Below, piece by piece: positions 10,201 to 19,339 of a DNA stretch of 64,000 nucleotides. A program made the position numbers and the translations under genes. The stretch's first letter is position 1, and each line of letters opens with the position of its first letter. Source of the stretch: Pseudevernia furfuracea (lineage: Eukaryota; Ascomycota; Lecanoromycetes; Lecanorales; Parmeliaceae); NCBI GenBank assembly GCA_022315425.1, contig JAIUPT010000020.1:1860001-1924000 (forward strand), written 5' to 3'. A model generated the notes under the pieces. It was given only the letters and a program-made list of their open reading frames with translations, was not told the DNA's origin and made no database searches.

Positions 10201-12923
10201 ATCGGCGGCGATCTTGAACGAACCCGGCCATTGGTCTTCAGGCGTGTGTAGCTGTCTTCATCCAAGGCTTTTCTGGGGAAAAGACTTCCGGCGGGTGGCG
10301 TTCCTAATGGAGACATGCCAATGCCCAGACCCGCTGAATGCGGAGGCACCAAAGCGGCCGATGTAGGGCCACGCCTTACAAAAAACTTCAAGGTGCCGGC
10401 AGAATCTGCTCGCGAGGCTTTGGATAGAACTAACATCGAATCAGATAGAGGCTCGTCGTGCTCGATCTGGCCAGGTTCTGTAAGGTAAATCTGAGCCATA
10501 TCTGCATCCGTGTAATGAAGGCTTCTGCAAATTGTTTCTCGTAGCGATTCTGCAGTTTCAGCTTCGGTGATGTCGATTAAGCGGTAATTCCATTGATCGG
10601 GAGTAATCATAATGTATCTCCTCCCGCCGCTTGCACGAGCAAAAGCTCGTTCCCGCATAGTAATCTTTTCGTGATCTGACATCTGGGTAGACGCAGACGA
10701 GGGTCTTTCAAGCGACGTACTGCTGTTATTGTTGGCACGAGCAAAAGGTAAAGTTGGTGGAACATGTCGATAATTCAAGGGGCTTGTAGGTGACTCTAAA
10801 TTGTGATCTTCAGGCGATGGATGCGATGAATCATCTTTCTTCCGCTTCCGAAACCTGTCTAGAAACCCTTTAGTGAGCTCTTTTGCACTTATGGGAGCCT
10901 CATCATAAGTTTGCTTCCCAGCAACCTCAAGATTTGGCGGCCTTTGGGTTTCGTGGCCATTTCTCCCCTTTGAAGCCACGGAATTGGTGCTCCCCGTCTT
11001 GTGATGACCGTAGTGACCATATGGAGGAGCTGAAAGAGTACCACTGCCAGTAGAAGAAGCGAGGGTGGCAGGCTGAGTTGCGGGACTACCGCTCTGAGGG
11101 CTGGCATCGTAGCCAGAGCGAGTCTCGCCGAAGAAAGTCGGTCCAACGCCTGTGTCACTCGGAGTACTTTGGCTATGGCGTTTGGAAGCTGCGTCATTTA
11201 TGCCGTTCAAGATACCTCTGGTAAGACCCGCCCTCTGATTAGTTTGAGACATCTCTGCAAGACCTTGCTCGCTAGTGGTAGCACCCGTGTAGAATGGCAT
11301 TGGCGCCGTGCTACTGCGAGTTTTAGAGGCCATGCGCGGATTGAGTCCAGGAATAGGTGACCTAAATTGACTTCCTGGACTGTCTTCACCACCTCCGGCA
11401 GTGCTTGGCGTAAATGCAAAGCCATCTTGACGACCAAGATTTGGTGAGTTCTCCACTCCTCCATCCGTAGATGCGCTTGGCAGTATATGTCCAGACTCGC
11501 GACGTGTATGATCCTGTCTGGCACCATCTGCTCCCTCCGCAATCCTTCGCACCAGACGTCGCATCCGCTTCCCCTCGTCTCTTTCCCTGTCTTTATCCCA
11601 TTTTGTACCACTTTTATTACATTCTTTTGCCAGTCTTGGAAAGACCACCTGATGCATCATCCCGAGATTTCCTCTGCCATTGTTGCCTCGCCCTAGGTCT
11701 AGAAAGTCTGCCCCATGTATATCCAAGCCCTTGAATGTTTCCTGCCAGTCATTCGAAAAGCCTTTCGCAGCAAGCCAGATGAGGACGCGGTCGAGCGGCC
11801 ACTGCAGAACTGGATCGCTTGGTGACAAAAGTCCAGAATTGTTGCTGCTCGAATGGCGATGACCTGTGGTAGAAGTCCCGTCTTGAGTAGCAGAGGCTGG
11901 GGTCTGTGCCGCGGTAATTGGGAAAGTAGGACCATGATGGCGAGTCAGAGGCGTTTGAGGCACAGATGAATTTTCGGCTGGCAATTCATTGGCAGGCGAA
12001 ATTGCTGATGTAGGCCCATTGAAGAATCTTTGATCGGCTAGCATTTTCGCCTCGGCAGCCGAGTACGAGAAACTGTCATCACGCTGGAAAAATGGTTCAT
12101 GATGACCCGAATATAGGGCAGGTATGCCCACACCTGGACCGAACGAGTCTCCACCCGGGATGTACGTCGCTGACAGCACAGCTTCATTCTGAGGAGGTGG
12201 AGGTATGGCCAGGTGCGCTGGTTGATTGTTCCGATAGGCAGGGTACTGAGGGTATTGGTTCTGCTGACTTTGAAACTGGTTGGGACCTGGAGGCGGTGGT
12301 GGGGGCGGGTACCCTTGGTGGCGTCCCCAGGCAGTCCCTCCCCACATACTCGTGGAACTGTTCGTAACTAAGGGAGGCGGGCCGGGCGGGGGAGGCAATA
12401 CCATACCATGATTCGAGCTGTTCATCGCAGGTGGGCGAGGTGGTGGTGGAGGCAGCGAGATCATGTGACTCTGTTGCTGCGGTTGAGGCGGAGGTCCAGG
12501 AATATAAGGCGGCCTTGAATCCATGGTCAGCGGATTCGATGGAAATCTCTGCCCTTGAATGTATTCCAGGGGAATCTGATTTCTTGTTCCTGCTCGAAAG
12601 GGTGTATTCCGGTAGAGATTCTGTTGTCCGGCAGCCTGATCTGTAGTGCTAGCTCTTGGCCTTTGCGCAGCTGACCCTGTGCCTTGTAAAGGCGGTGTTC
12701 CACCTGAGATAGCGGGATACGGGGATCCAATGCCTTGTGATGGTATCAGCAGATTTGATGAGTTATTGCGGCTATATGTTGGGACATCGTTCAGCACCAG
12801 GTCTTCCGGTACGGTTGACCCGTTTTGCTGTGGATAGTGAGACGGCGATGGAGTTGAGGTTTGCCTCACGTTATGATCTGAGTTGTTTGATCGTGCCGAA
12901 GACGACCGCTGACGCGAGGTCAT
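7299..12923 (-). CDS. bck1: MAPKKK of the cell wall integrity pathway, Bck1-type
   Basis: A single 1,874-residue frame. The N-terminal ~350 residues are disordered and carry poly-proline tracts. A SAM-like helical domain lies at about 370-440 (WPLDRVLIWLAAKGF). A Ras-association-like domain lies at about 765-855 (RYIMITPDQWNYRLIDIT). A long Ser-rich linker follows, then a C-terminal kinase domain from about 1,558 to 1,860. Kinase motifs are complete: glycine loop GKGSYG, Lys near 1,593, HRDLKADN near 1,692, DFG near 1,712 and APE. This layout is that of fungal Bck1/Mck1, which phosphorylates the MAPKKs upstream of Slt2/Mps1 downstream of PKC. No intron is needed, unusual for a gene this long here. 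It could be confused with Ste11, but the length and kinase position favour Bck1. Confidence 0.93.
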   Translation of the reverse strand: MTSRQRSSSARSNNSDHNVRQTSTPSPSHYPQQNGSTVPEDLVLNDVPTYSRNNSSNLLIPSQGIGSPYPAISGGTPPLQGTGSAAQRPRASTTDQAAGQQNLYRNTPFRAGTRNQIPLEYIQGQRFPSNPLTMDSRPPYIPGPPPQPQQQSHMISLPPPPPRPPAMNSSNHGMVLPPPPGPPPLVTNSSTSMWGGTAWGRHQGYPPPPPPPGPNQFQSQQNQYPQYPAYRNNQPAHLAIPPPPQNEAVLSATYIPGGDSFGPGVGIPALYSGHHEPFFQRDDSFSYSAAEAKMLADQRFFNGPTSAISPANELPAENSSVPQTPLTRHHGPTFPITAAQTPASATQDGTSTTGHRHSSSNNSGLLSPSDPVLQWPLDRVLIWLAAKGFSNDWQETFKGLDIHGADFLDLGRGNNGRGNLGMMHQVVFPRLAKECNKSGTKWDKDRERDEGKRMRRLVRRIAEGADGARQDHTRRESGHILPSASTDGGVENSPNLGRQDGFAFTPSTAGGGEDSPGSQFRSPIPGLNPRMASKTRSSTAPMPFYTGATTSEQGLAEMSQTNQRAGLTRGILNGINDAASKRHSQSTPSDTGVGPTFFGETRSGYDASPQSGSPATQPATLASSTGSGTLSAPPYGHYGHHKTGSTNSVASKGRNGHETQRPPNLEVAGKQTYDEAPISAKELTKGFLDRFRKRKKDDSSHPSPEDHNLESPTSPLNYRHVPPTLPFARANNNSSTSLERPSSASTQMSDHEKITMRERAFARASGGRRYIMITPDQWNYRLIDITEAETAESLRETICRSLHYTDADMAQIYLTEPGQIEHDEPLSDSMLVLSKASRADSAGTLKFFVRRGPTSAALVPPHSAGLGIGMSPLGTPPAGSLFPRKALDEDSYTRLKTNGRVRSRSPPMNSRQNTLKADSATPRDVQKPFEAANGSTNLLSESPNRISAKDQLQSLKPGRENGAVSDAEWGRWLQAAYEEHQKNTEKSGKAYQQGRQAKARKEPSPIDVGSASIKRDGVINFDAPRISPYEDKRPEPLVPLRKPPAPPPGSIMLEKANSLSKRTSDSFRSSISSQSDIAKRRSLGDAIAEETEERGRRKAVAATPSVSAGIGATLANTVGKPIGSRRNMSTRTSNDSGKPSPSLQNVGFGQTGSSKNSPSGSPKSPRFMYGKKDIEFTVPDYEEEDLENANSRKPSLALQTQMAKNPSIERMRREPSPSISPSSQHPPSRKGSVSGRPKSYGPAFSFKESEVTFDQKPSLQAKSDDDSDDGLFAKPLAKTVAKKSSVSEDESGVQRRPTLTLNTEGSQRRLMKGRSVTFKDPETSASTSTAQSGDTVDLDEEGHPVIRPSLPNSTTSATTSADYPDPAKLARRQSFARDDVWANRPPAEDLLNNLDAFFPNLDLDQPVVEDLVGSPPVSPDAGVESKMDSVSPAPGQPQRLIRTSLYDRVRPDSIAEEPETLGSEDSTLKSRATMQSMAQRSVRKSGGLGRMKSIREVARGAYEGSSKRNTQVSISSKSGDILRRRSTKMFGAKINMVKPGRGSRVSLIEAVPKDLPPGINSFQIGRGQLIGKGSYGKVYLGINLTTGDLLAVKQVEVNQKAAGQDKDKMKEMVAALDQEIDTMQHLEHPNIVQYLGCERKEFSISIFLEYISGGSVGSCLRKNGKFEESLVRSLTRQTLAGLAYLHNEGVLHRDLKADNILLDVDGTCKISDFGISKKTDNIYGNDATNSMQGSVFWMAPEVVRSTGLSKVQNSNPQGYSAKVDIWSLGCVVLEMFAGRRPWSKEEPVGAIFKLGSLNQAPPIPDDVSDSVSPEAVAFMSECFEIDPGERPTAETLLMQHPFCKVDPFYDFLGTELHRRIREAKNDVRYNGQYQ

Positions 12924-13653
12924 CTCTCAGCCTATGGCGTTGTATCAAGGATTTTGCGGGACTCGAGTCATCGACTGCTTATGACCAATTTCCTGGCTTG
13001 CCGCAACCAACAGCGATCCATGGAGGCTAGATGCAACATGCGGAATCGATCATCACCTGAAGAGAATCGAAGGTCCCTGTGCCCCAGAGGTATCTCTTCC
13101 AGTAGCCCCAATAGCCCAACCCTTGTGAACCGTCAAAAGACGGCGCGAGTACCAAGAATATGGGTCTTTCGCAGGAGCGAATGCTCGAGCAAGGTAGCAA
13201 GGTCGTAGGGCAACTGATCCCTATGGATTCAAACAGTATAAGCTTGCGTTATTGGCTGATGGATTCAGAATCAATAGATACTGATTGCTTGCGGCAAAGA
13301 CGTACCCTACTTTTGGGAGCTCGTGTGAGATGTTAGCCAACGCCTTGAAGGCTCTGAACCTAGATGACTAGAATAAGTGACTCCCCGCGATCAGCTCCAG
13401 CGTAAGAAGAGAGCCTCTGCTCCTATGCATCGGCTTGTTGTCGCTGGGTAATAATGAATGATTGACTTTGAGGAGCCTCATTTTGCGCGCCCAAAGTCTA
13501 GGCCGTCTATATTAGGTCTAGCGTGGTCTTGCCTTTCTTCTGACGCAATCATCGAAGGAATTGCCCATATGTGAGAGCAGGTGAGCTTCAATTTATATGT
13601 ACTTCAACATTTACAAAAGAATGTGTAACAGATCATATCATTTTATCTGGTAT
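12924..13653. other. intergenic between bck1 and an APH-like gene
   Basis: Serves as the 5' region of bck1 and the 3' region of the APH-like gene, both on the minus strand. No coding frame or repeat stands out. Confidence 0.5.
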
Positions 13654-14680
13654 TCAGGCACCTTCTTTCTGTACAGCCAACTGCGCAAGGCTCGTAGTCA
13701 AAGTCTTCCTAGCATCCAATTCCTTTGCATCTCTCTGCGGTCTATAATGGTTCGTAATAATCGTGACAAGCGCGTGGTAGCACAGATACCTTGTAACGTT
13801 AGGTCAAAGAAGGAATTATTCAGATTGGGAGAACCAACAGTAAACCCTTTCGGGTGCAGCATAGTTCTGGTCCTGCAAAGGCAGTGTCACCCCAAATTGC
13901 CTGACCAAAGTCCAAGAGACCTATTACATCGTTGGTTCTCCGATCGAGAATCACGTTCTGCGGTTGACCCAATCCCAAGACTACAAGTCTAGCTTCCTTG
14001 ATGTCATGCAAGTCTTTCGCCGCTGAAGATACTGCTTGCCGGATCGCATGGTAAGGTAGGTTGATCGTCATGTCTTCTGCGTCCATCATGATAGATTCGA
14101 GCATTGACTTGAACGATTCCCGCCATGTTGAAAACCCCTTGTTTGAGGCCACAAGGGCGGCAGGTCCAAATTTGGATGATGTGTGCTGACTGATGGTGGA
14201 ACTGACAGACCGAAGCTGCAGCTCGATGTCTCTGCACTCGGCTTTTGTGAGATTTGGCAAGGCATCTGCATATGAAATTCCTGAAACTTCCGTGCTGAGG
14301 AGGAATGGCGAGCCAAGCTGTATACTCCTTGGATCGTATCTCAATATTCGTGGAATTGGTAGGTTAATTTTCTTGAGAAGGGAGAGAATGGTAGCCTCGG
14401 ATTCGAGAAAGTATCGCTCGTGCCGCAGAAGAGCTGTATTAGGTGAGGGACTGAATTTGAGGACTAGTCGAGAGCCGTTGGAAAGACGCAGCTTGCATAT
14501 GCCGTGTAGATGGCCTTGGATATCTTCCATATCATTTACCTCAAGACGCGAGCACTGAAGAGTATCTTGGACCATCCACCGAATGGTGCTGCTGTTCGAG
14601 ACAAGAGATGGGGGAGTGGGTCCATACGCCATTGGAAAGGGATCGATGGCGAGGACTTTGGCTATCGAAGGAAGTTGCAT
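13654..14680 (-). CDS. APH/choline-kinase-fold protein with altered catalytic loop (2 exons)
   Basis: The first frame (14680-13839) shows the aminoglycoside phosphotransferase fold: a beta-3 lysine in RLVLKFSP, a helix-C glutamate in HERYFLESEA, and a DFG-like LLDFGQAIWGD near residue 257. The unspliced frame ends too early. An intron at 13838-13790 (GTTGGT donor, CTAAC branch, CAAG acceptor) joins it to exon 2 (13789-13654) with the family-typical YLCYHALVTII end, giving 325 residues. The usual HxDxxxxN catalytic loop reads LGLGQPQN, so His and the catalytic Asp are both Leu while Asn (about 242) remains. Either it is a pseudokinase or it belongs to a divergent fungal subfamily. Its substrate is unknown. 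Confidence 0.7.
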
Positions 14681-15711
14681 TGGGATCGTGGCGACAAGTC
14701 ACATATACTTCTTGGTTTGACTCCTAAAGAACGGGGGACAAATGCAAGACGAATTTGCAGCATACATGAAGCTGGAGAAGAATGAGGATATGTTCGGTGA
14801 GAGCGATGGCATGCTGAATCCGAAGCAGTGCGTTTAGAATGTTTGCCAATGATATGCCAGAATAGGCGAGTTGGATTTGTAGGAATCATCAGGAGCAAAC
14901 ACTCGCTTCCGTGTTGGGAAATTGGGCATAAGACATAGGCAGAGACTCGCTTCCCACTATTTTCACTATTTTTCCAATCTTCATAGCAAGCGGTGTGAGT
15001 GGATACCTAGTCAAGGCAGTCGCTTCAGGGGACGGAGACACGTACTGCGAAATACGGCGAACAGAGTGGCTGATACAAGCTCGTCAAACATTTCTGGAAG
15101 AGTGCTAGACGATATGTCTCACAGGGTTTTTGCCTGCGTGTTGGAGAACTATATGACTTGGGAGTAGAGAGCAAAAGCATGCTGACAGATACGCGTAATG
15201 AAGCTCGTTTGGTATTCCTATAACGAGGTTGGGGTCCGAAATACCCGACTAGTCGCGGTCTCTACTCCGAGCTCTACCCTCTTCCTTTCTGCAATTCGCT
15301 TATTTTGACCAATCGCGTGCCATACCGAAACGCCTTCCTCTTACTTCCTGCAACATCTGACACTTCAATCCTTCGATTGCTTCGAGAACATTGCTGTGAA
15401 CCCGGTTGGATCCCCGGATCTGACACCGTGCATGCTTCTTCTTACTTATGTACCACATAGCATCGAGCATGATGGCTCATGCATGATGATGTTAACAAAG
15501 GCTTGCGGCTGCCGATGTGCCGGAAAGATCAAGGGTTTTTCATCTGGACGCACGGCACTTTCCTCGCTACGTAAGCGAATCTTGTTGGTTTCCAACGACA
15601 CCATACATACTTAATTGACTTGATCGGTCCTCGACCGAATGTCACCTTGTTATTGCGCCTCGTATACCTACAGAGTTCGTACGAATGGAAAGGTGACCGG
15701 TCTGCCAGCAA
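14681..15711. other. intergenic, no gene recognised
   Basis: Only short ORFs without recognisable similarity on either strand. Part must be the promoter of the APH-like gene and the 3' flank of tan1. Confidence 0.45.
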
Positions 15712-16791
15712 TCACGAAGCTGTCAGGTGGGCATCGTTCGCCGCCTTCTGGAAATCGAGACTGGTTTTGTCGTCTTCGCTCTTCTCCGTGGGAATCACAT
15801 CGTCCTTGGGGCCAGCTTCGTTCACCGCCACATTAGAAGGAGGGTCGTCATCTTTGCCCTCTACGTCGGCCGCTGCACCATTGCTCGTCTTGACATTTAA
15901 TTTCCGTGTTGGATCATAGATCTCTGCAAGATTGTACTGCTTCAGGTCGTCGTAATCGCTCCCGACAACACTCATACCGACGATATTCTGCACAAGTTAG
16001 CAAAACGATCTCACCATGCTTCTATACATAAAGTGCAAAGCAGCAGAGCAGATGCAACTTACCCTGTAGACATCTACCAAGATCAAACGATCATATGCTT
16101 GTAAATCCACCTTGTGATCCCTTCCCACAGCCCTCGCAATCTGCTTGATAATGTCATCCCTCTTCATAACATTATGATTCCTCCTCGTAGGCCGAATTGC
16201 GAACTTCAGCCCGTCTTCATCACCGTGGAACACGGGCCCTAGCACTGCATTCGCCACCTTGGCTAGTCCGTCCTCTGTAGCCTTTCCCATAATAGCCATT
16301 GGCGACAACCTTTTGACGAATCGGGCTCGTTGCGTAGCGCCCCCAGCGGCGTCCTTGCAAATCGTATGGACGAAGGAAACAGGCTCGATGGGTGGGCGGG
16401 TTTTGAAGAAGAGCACGCATTGTATATCCACTTTCACGGACTGAAATAATGTCTCTTTACTTGTGCCCTTGGACTTCATTCCCTGAACCTCTTTCTTGAT
16501 GTCCGCCTCGATGTCCGCCTCCGCATCCTCATTGCTGCCCTCTCCACCTGCCTGCTCTTCGGGACCGCCGTAGAGCTTCTTTGCGTATTCTTCAAATAGA
16601 TCTCGTAGCTCTGCGGAGGATTTGCCTTCCTTGCCCATCTCACATGTGGCCCAGATACCGGAGTCGCCTGGCTCTATGCTGGGGGCGACGTTGTGGGGTT
16701 GGCCTTTCTTGGGTACGCGCCATTGCTTCGACTTCTTTTGGGCACGGTCTCCATTGCTTGCTTCGAGCTTGCGTTTTTTACCTTCGTCCAT
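15712..16791 (-). CDS. tan1: tRNA acetylation protein Tan1 (THUMP domain, 2 exons)
   Basis: Exon 1 (16791-16063) and exon 2 (15987-15712) join in phase 0 across a GTAAGT...GTGCAG intron, giving 334 residues. The N-terminus is Lys-rich. A THUMP RNA-binding domain spans about 120-260, with the conserved IRPTRRNHNVMKR and LVDVYR-NIVGMSVV segments; the splice site falls inside the latter. The acidic C-terminal tail is poorly conserved. In yeast, Tan1 is the adaptor that lets the Kre33/NAT10 acetyltransferase form ac4C12 in serine and leucine tRNAs. The length suits fungal Tan1. Confidence 0.9.
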
Positions 16792-17158
16792 TGTGAGGGA
16801 GAGGGAACCCGGGTTTGATGAATTGAATTATTGTTGTTGATTCATGGTGGGTGGGCTGAGTTGAGAAGCAAAGACCTCGACGGTTGAGTGAGAAAAATAT
16901 TGTTCTGCCCTCGTCGTCCTTCACCGAAGTCTTTCAAGCCATGCGATTTAGTGCACTTCAATACGTATCAGGATTTACAATGAGCTACTATTGACTTATG
17001 TACATGCTGTTCATCATCCTTACAAACGAGCCTAAAAAAAATAGAGCGATTGCAATATTGACCAACAGCCTACTTTTCATGTTATCATATACTCATATTA
17101 TGATATTTCGTACAGCTTAGTCGATAATTCTATGTGCCTGTGTCTCTCCTTGTCGGTT

Positions 17159-19074
17159 TCACTGCTTCGCGTTGGTTTTCGCAGAAGCCTCTGCAGTCAA
17201 TTTAAGTGCCTTCGGTGCATCTTCTTTGGGCATATAGAGCTCCACGAACTGTCATTGTCAGCATTGACTTTCATCTTTACTCATAACAGACTGACCTGTA
17301 GATATGGCGCGGACGAGAAATTATCATCCTTAAAAAGGTCGTCTGCTTCCTGCTTTGTTTTTACCTGATACGTCTTCGACTTCTTTGGGTCTGCTCCAAA
17401 GACGCTAACGAGGTCCTTGAACTTCCATTGCTGGATATCATTGTAGTCGGCGTCCATGCCATGGATGTATCTCTCAATGGTATAACCTTCATTGCAAATG
17501 ACGAATCTGGAATTGTCAGTATTTGTTTAGCCACTTTCTGGAAATCGAACTTACATGATCGGCTTCAGGTCATTCCTGATCATAGTGCTGAGCTCCTGGG
17601 CTGTCAGTTCGAAGGAGCCGTCGCCAACGAACAAGATGGTCCGTCTGTCGCCCGTTTCTTTTGCGGCTAACGCAGCACCTTGGCACGCTCCCACCGAATA
17701 GCCTATTGAGCCCCACAGGACTTGAGAAATAGCCGTCACGCCTTTTGGGAACTTCGTCTCCCAAATTCCGAAGTTGGCAGTACCAGTCTCTGTGAGTACG
17801 ATATCGTTCGGCTTCAGCCATTGACCAACCCTTGGCCATAACCAGTCATGTGTGATAACTTCTCCTTGCGACATCCCTTGGTCTTTTTTTGCGATTTCGT
17901 TATCTGGCGCAGGGCCCGCCTCTATGTTGAGCTTCCCCATCCGAGCAGTCACTTTTCTCAGTACTCCGTGCATATGTACTCCAGGATACTCTGAGTATCG
18001 AACACGCATGTATCCGCTATGGAAGTCAATAGTCGAGAGCTGGCTGACTCTGTAAGTGAAACCAGCTGTGTTGAAATCTGACTTGATAGCGCCAATGCTC
18101 AGAACAAGATCCGACGACTCAACGCGCTCTGCAACTCCAGCATTGCTTCCGTTTCCAGCATATACACCACCATAATTTGACAAGGCTTCATTCACAGCGC
18201 CCTTGCCCATGGGAGCTACAAAGACGGGTAGGCCAGACTTCTCGATAAATTCGTGTACTTCTTCAAGCGCTCTGTGTCTTATGGCGCAAGCATCGACGAG
18301 TATGATAGGGGTTTTTGCGGCATGGAGATATTTCAGGACAACGTCCACGACATAGTCCTCCTTCTCCGTATCATTGAGTGGAAAGCTGAGATCTAGGGGT
18401 GTATTCAACCGTTCGCCCTCAATCTTCTTCTGAACCATGTCTGTTGGTAGAGTAATGTATACAGGCCTTGATTGAACCCAGCATTCCCGAATTGCGTTGT
18501 CGATGAGCATGGCTGCATCGTGAGGATCGTTCAACTTCGCCTTGGCGCAAGATATATTGTGGCTCATTTCCGCAAAGACCTCAAAATTTCCATTACCAAG
18601 GGTGTGGTGTAGAAGCAAGCCATCGCGTTGTGAGAGGGTGGATGGAGTGCCAACGATATGTACGATTGGCACGTATTCGGAGTAAGCGCCTGCGATGGCA
18701 TTGAGAAGGCTTAGCTCGCCAACGCCAAAGGTCGTTATAACCGCCGATATGCCCTTCACTCTTGCGTATCCATCTGCGGCATAGCCTTTTGAAGTATGAG
18801 CTGGGTTCTTTCTAGTGGCTTCCCACATTCATACCTGCGTTGAGCTCATTGCAATTGCCTACCCAATTAAGTCCAGCTGTGGATAGGTAGTCGAGAGCTA
18901 CCTATGAGAATTAGCTTCTGCTTGGTATATTGAGGTCCATTGCTATCTCACTAGATTGAAATCGCCTGGAACACCGTGTACACCGCGAACACCGACTTCA
19001 TGAAGCCTGCGGAATAGGTATTCTGCAACGTCTATAGGGTTCTTGAGCTCCGAGGTTCTGATGTCCGTTGCCAT
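17159..19074 (-). CDS. pdc1: pyruvate decarboxylase (5 exons)
   Basis: Five exons (19074-18952, 18901-18835, 18785-17555, 17506-17296, 17248-17159) close exactly in phase and give 573 residues, normal for fungal PDC. The N-terminal TPP domain carries GVPGDFNL and the catalytic glutamate in [16 protein letters not shown] (Glu about 60). The C-terminal TPP domain has the GDG motif near 451 and the partner Asn in FVICNEGYT near 479. The C-terminus ends in a Lys/Ala-rich tail. The enzyme converts pyruvate to acetaldehyde and CO2 with thiamine diphosphate and Mg2+ in the cytosol. It is closest in layout to true PDC rather than indolepyruvate decarboxylase, which cannot be excluded. The start lies 265 bp from the divergent sro7 start. 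Confidence 0.93.
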
Positions 19075-19339
19075 AATGAAGACAGCTAGCTGAGCGAATC
19101 GTGATCTGGAATATCGAAGACTTGTACTTGACGAGTTAATTCAAATACAACATACAAGGACTGTTTCTCCAGTGCGGAACTCGGGTTATCGGGCGGAACC
19201 GTTGAATTTCTGACGGCATGCGGCGGAAGATCGACAAACGCTAAGATAAGCCCTACGGTAAGGCTGGTATACTTGTTCCCGCCGAGGGAGCTTCACCGGG
19301 CAAAGAAGCGGAGTGCTTCAATGCAATGGGGAAGCGAAA

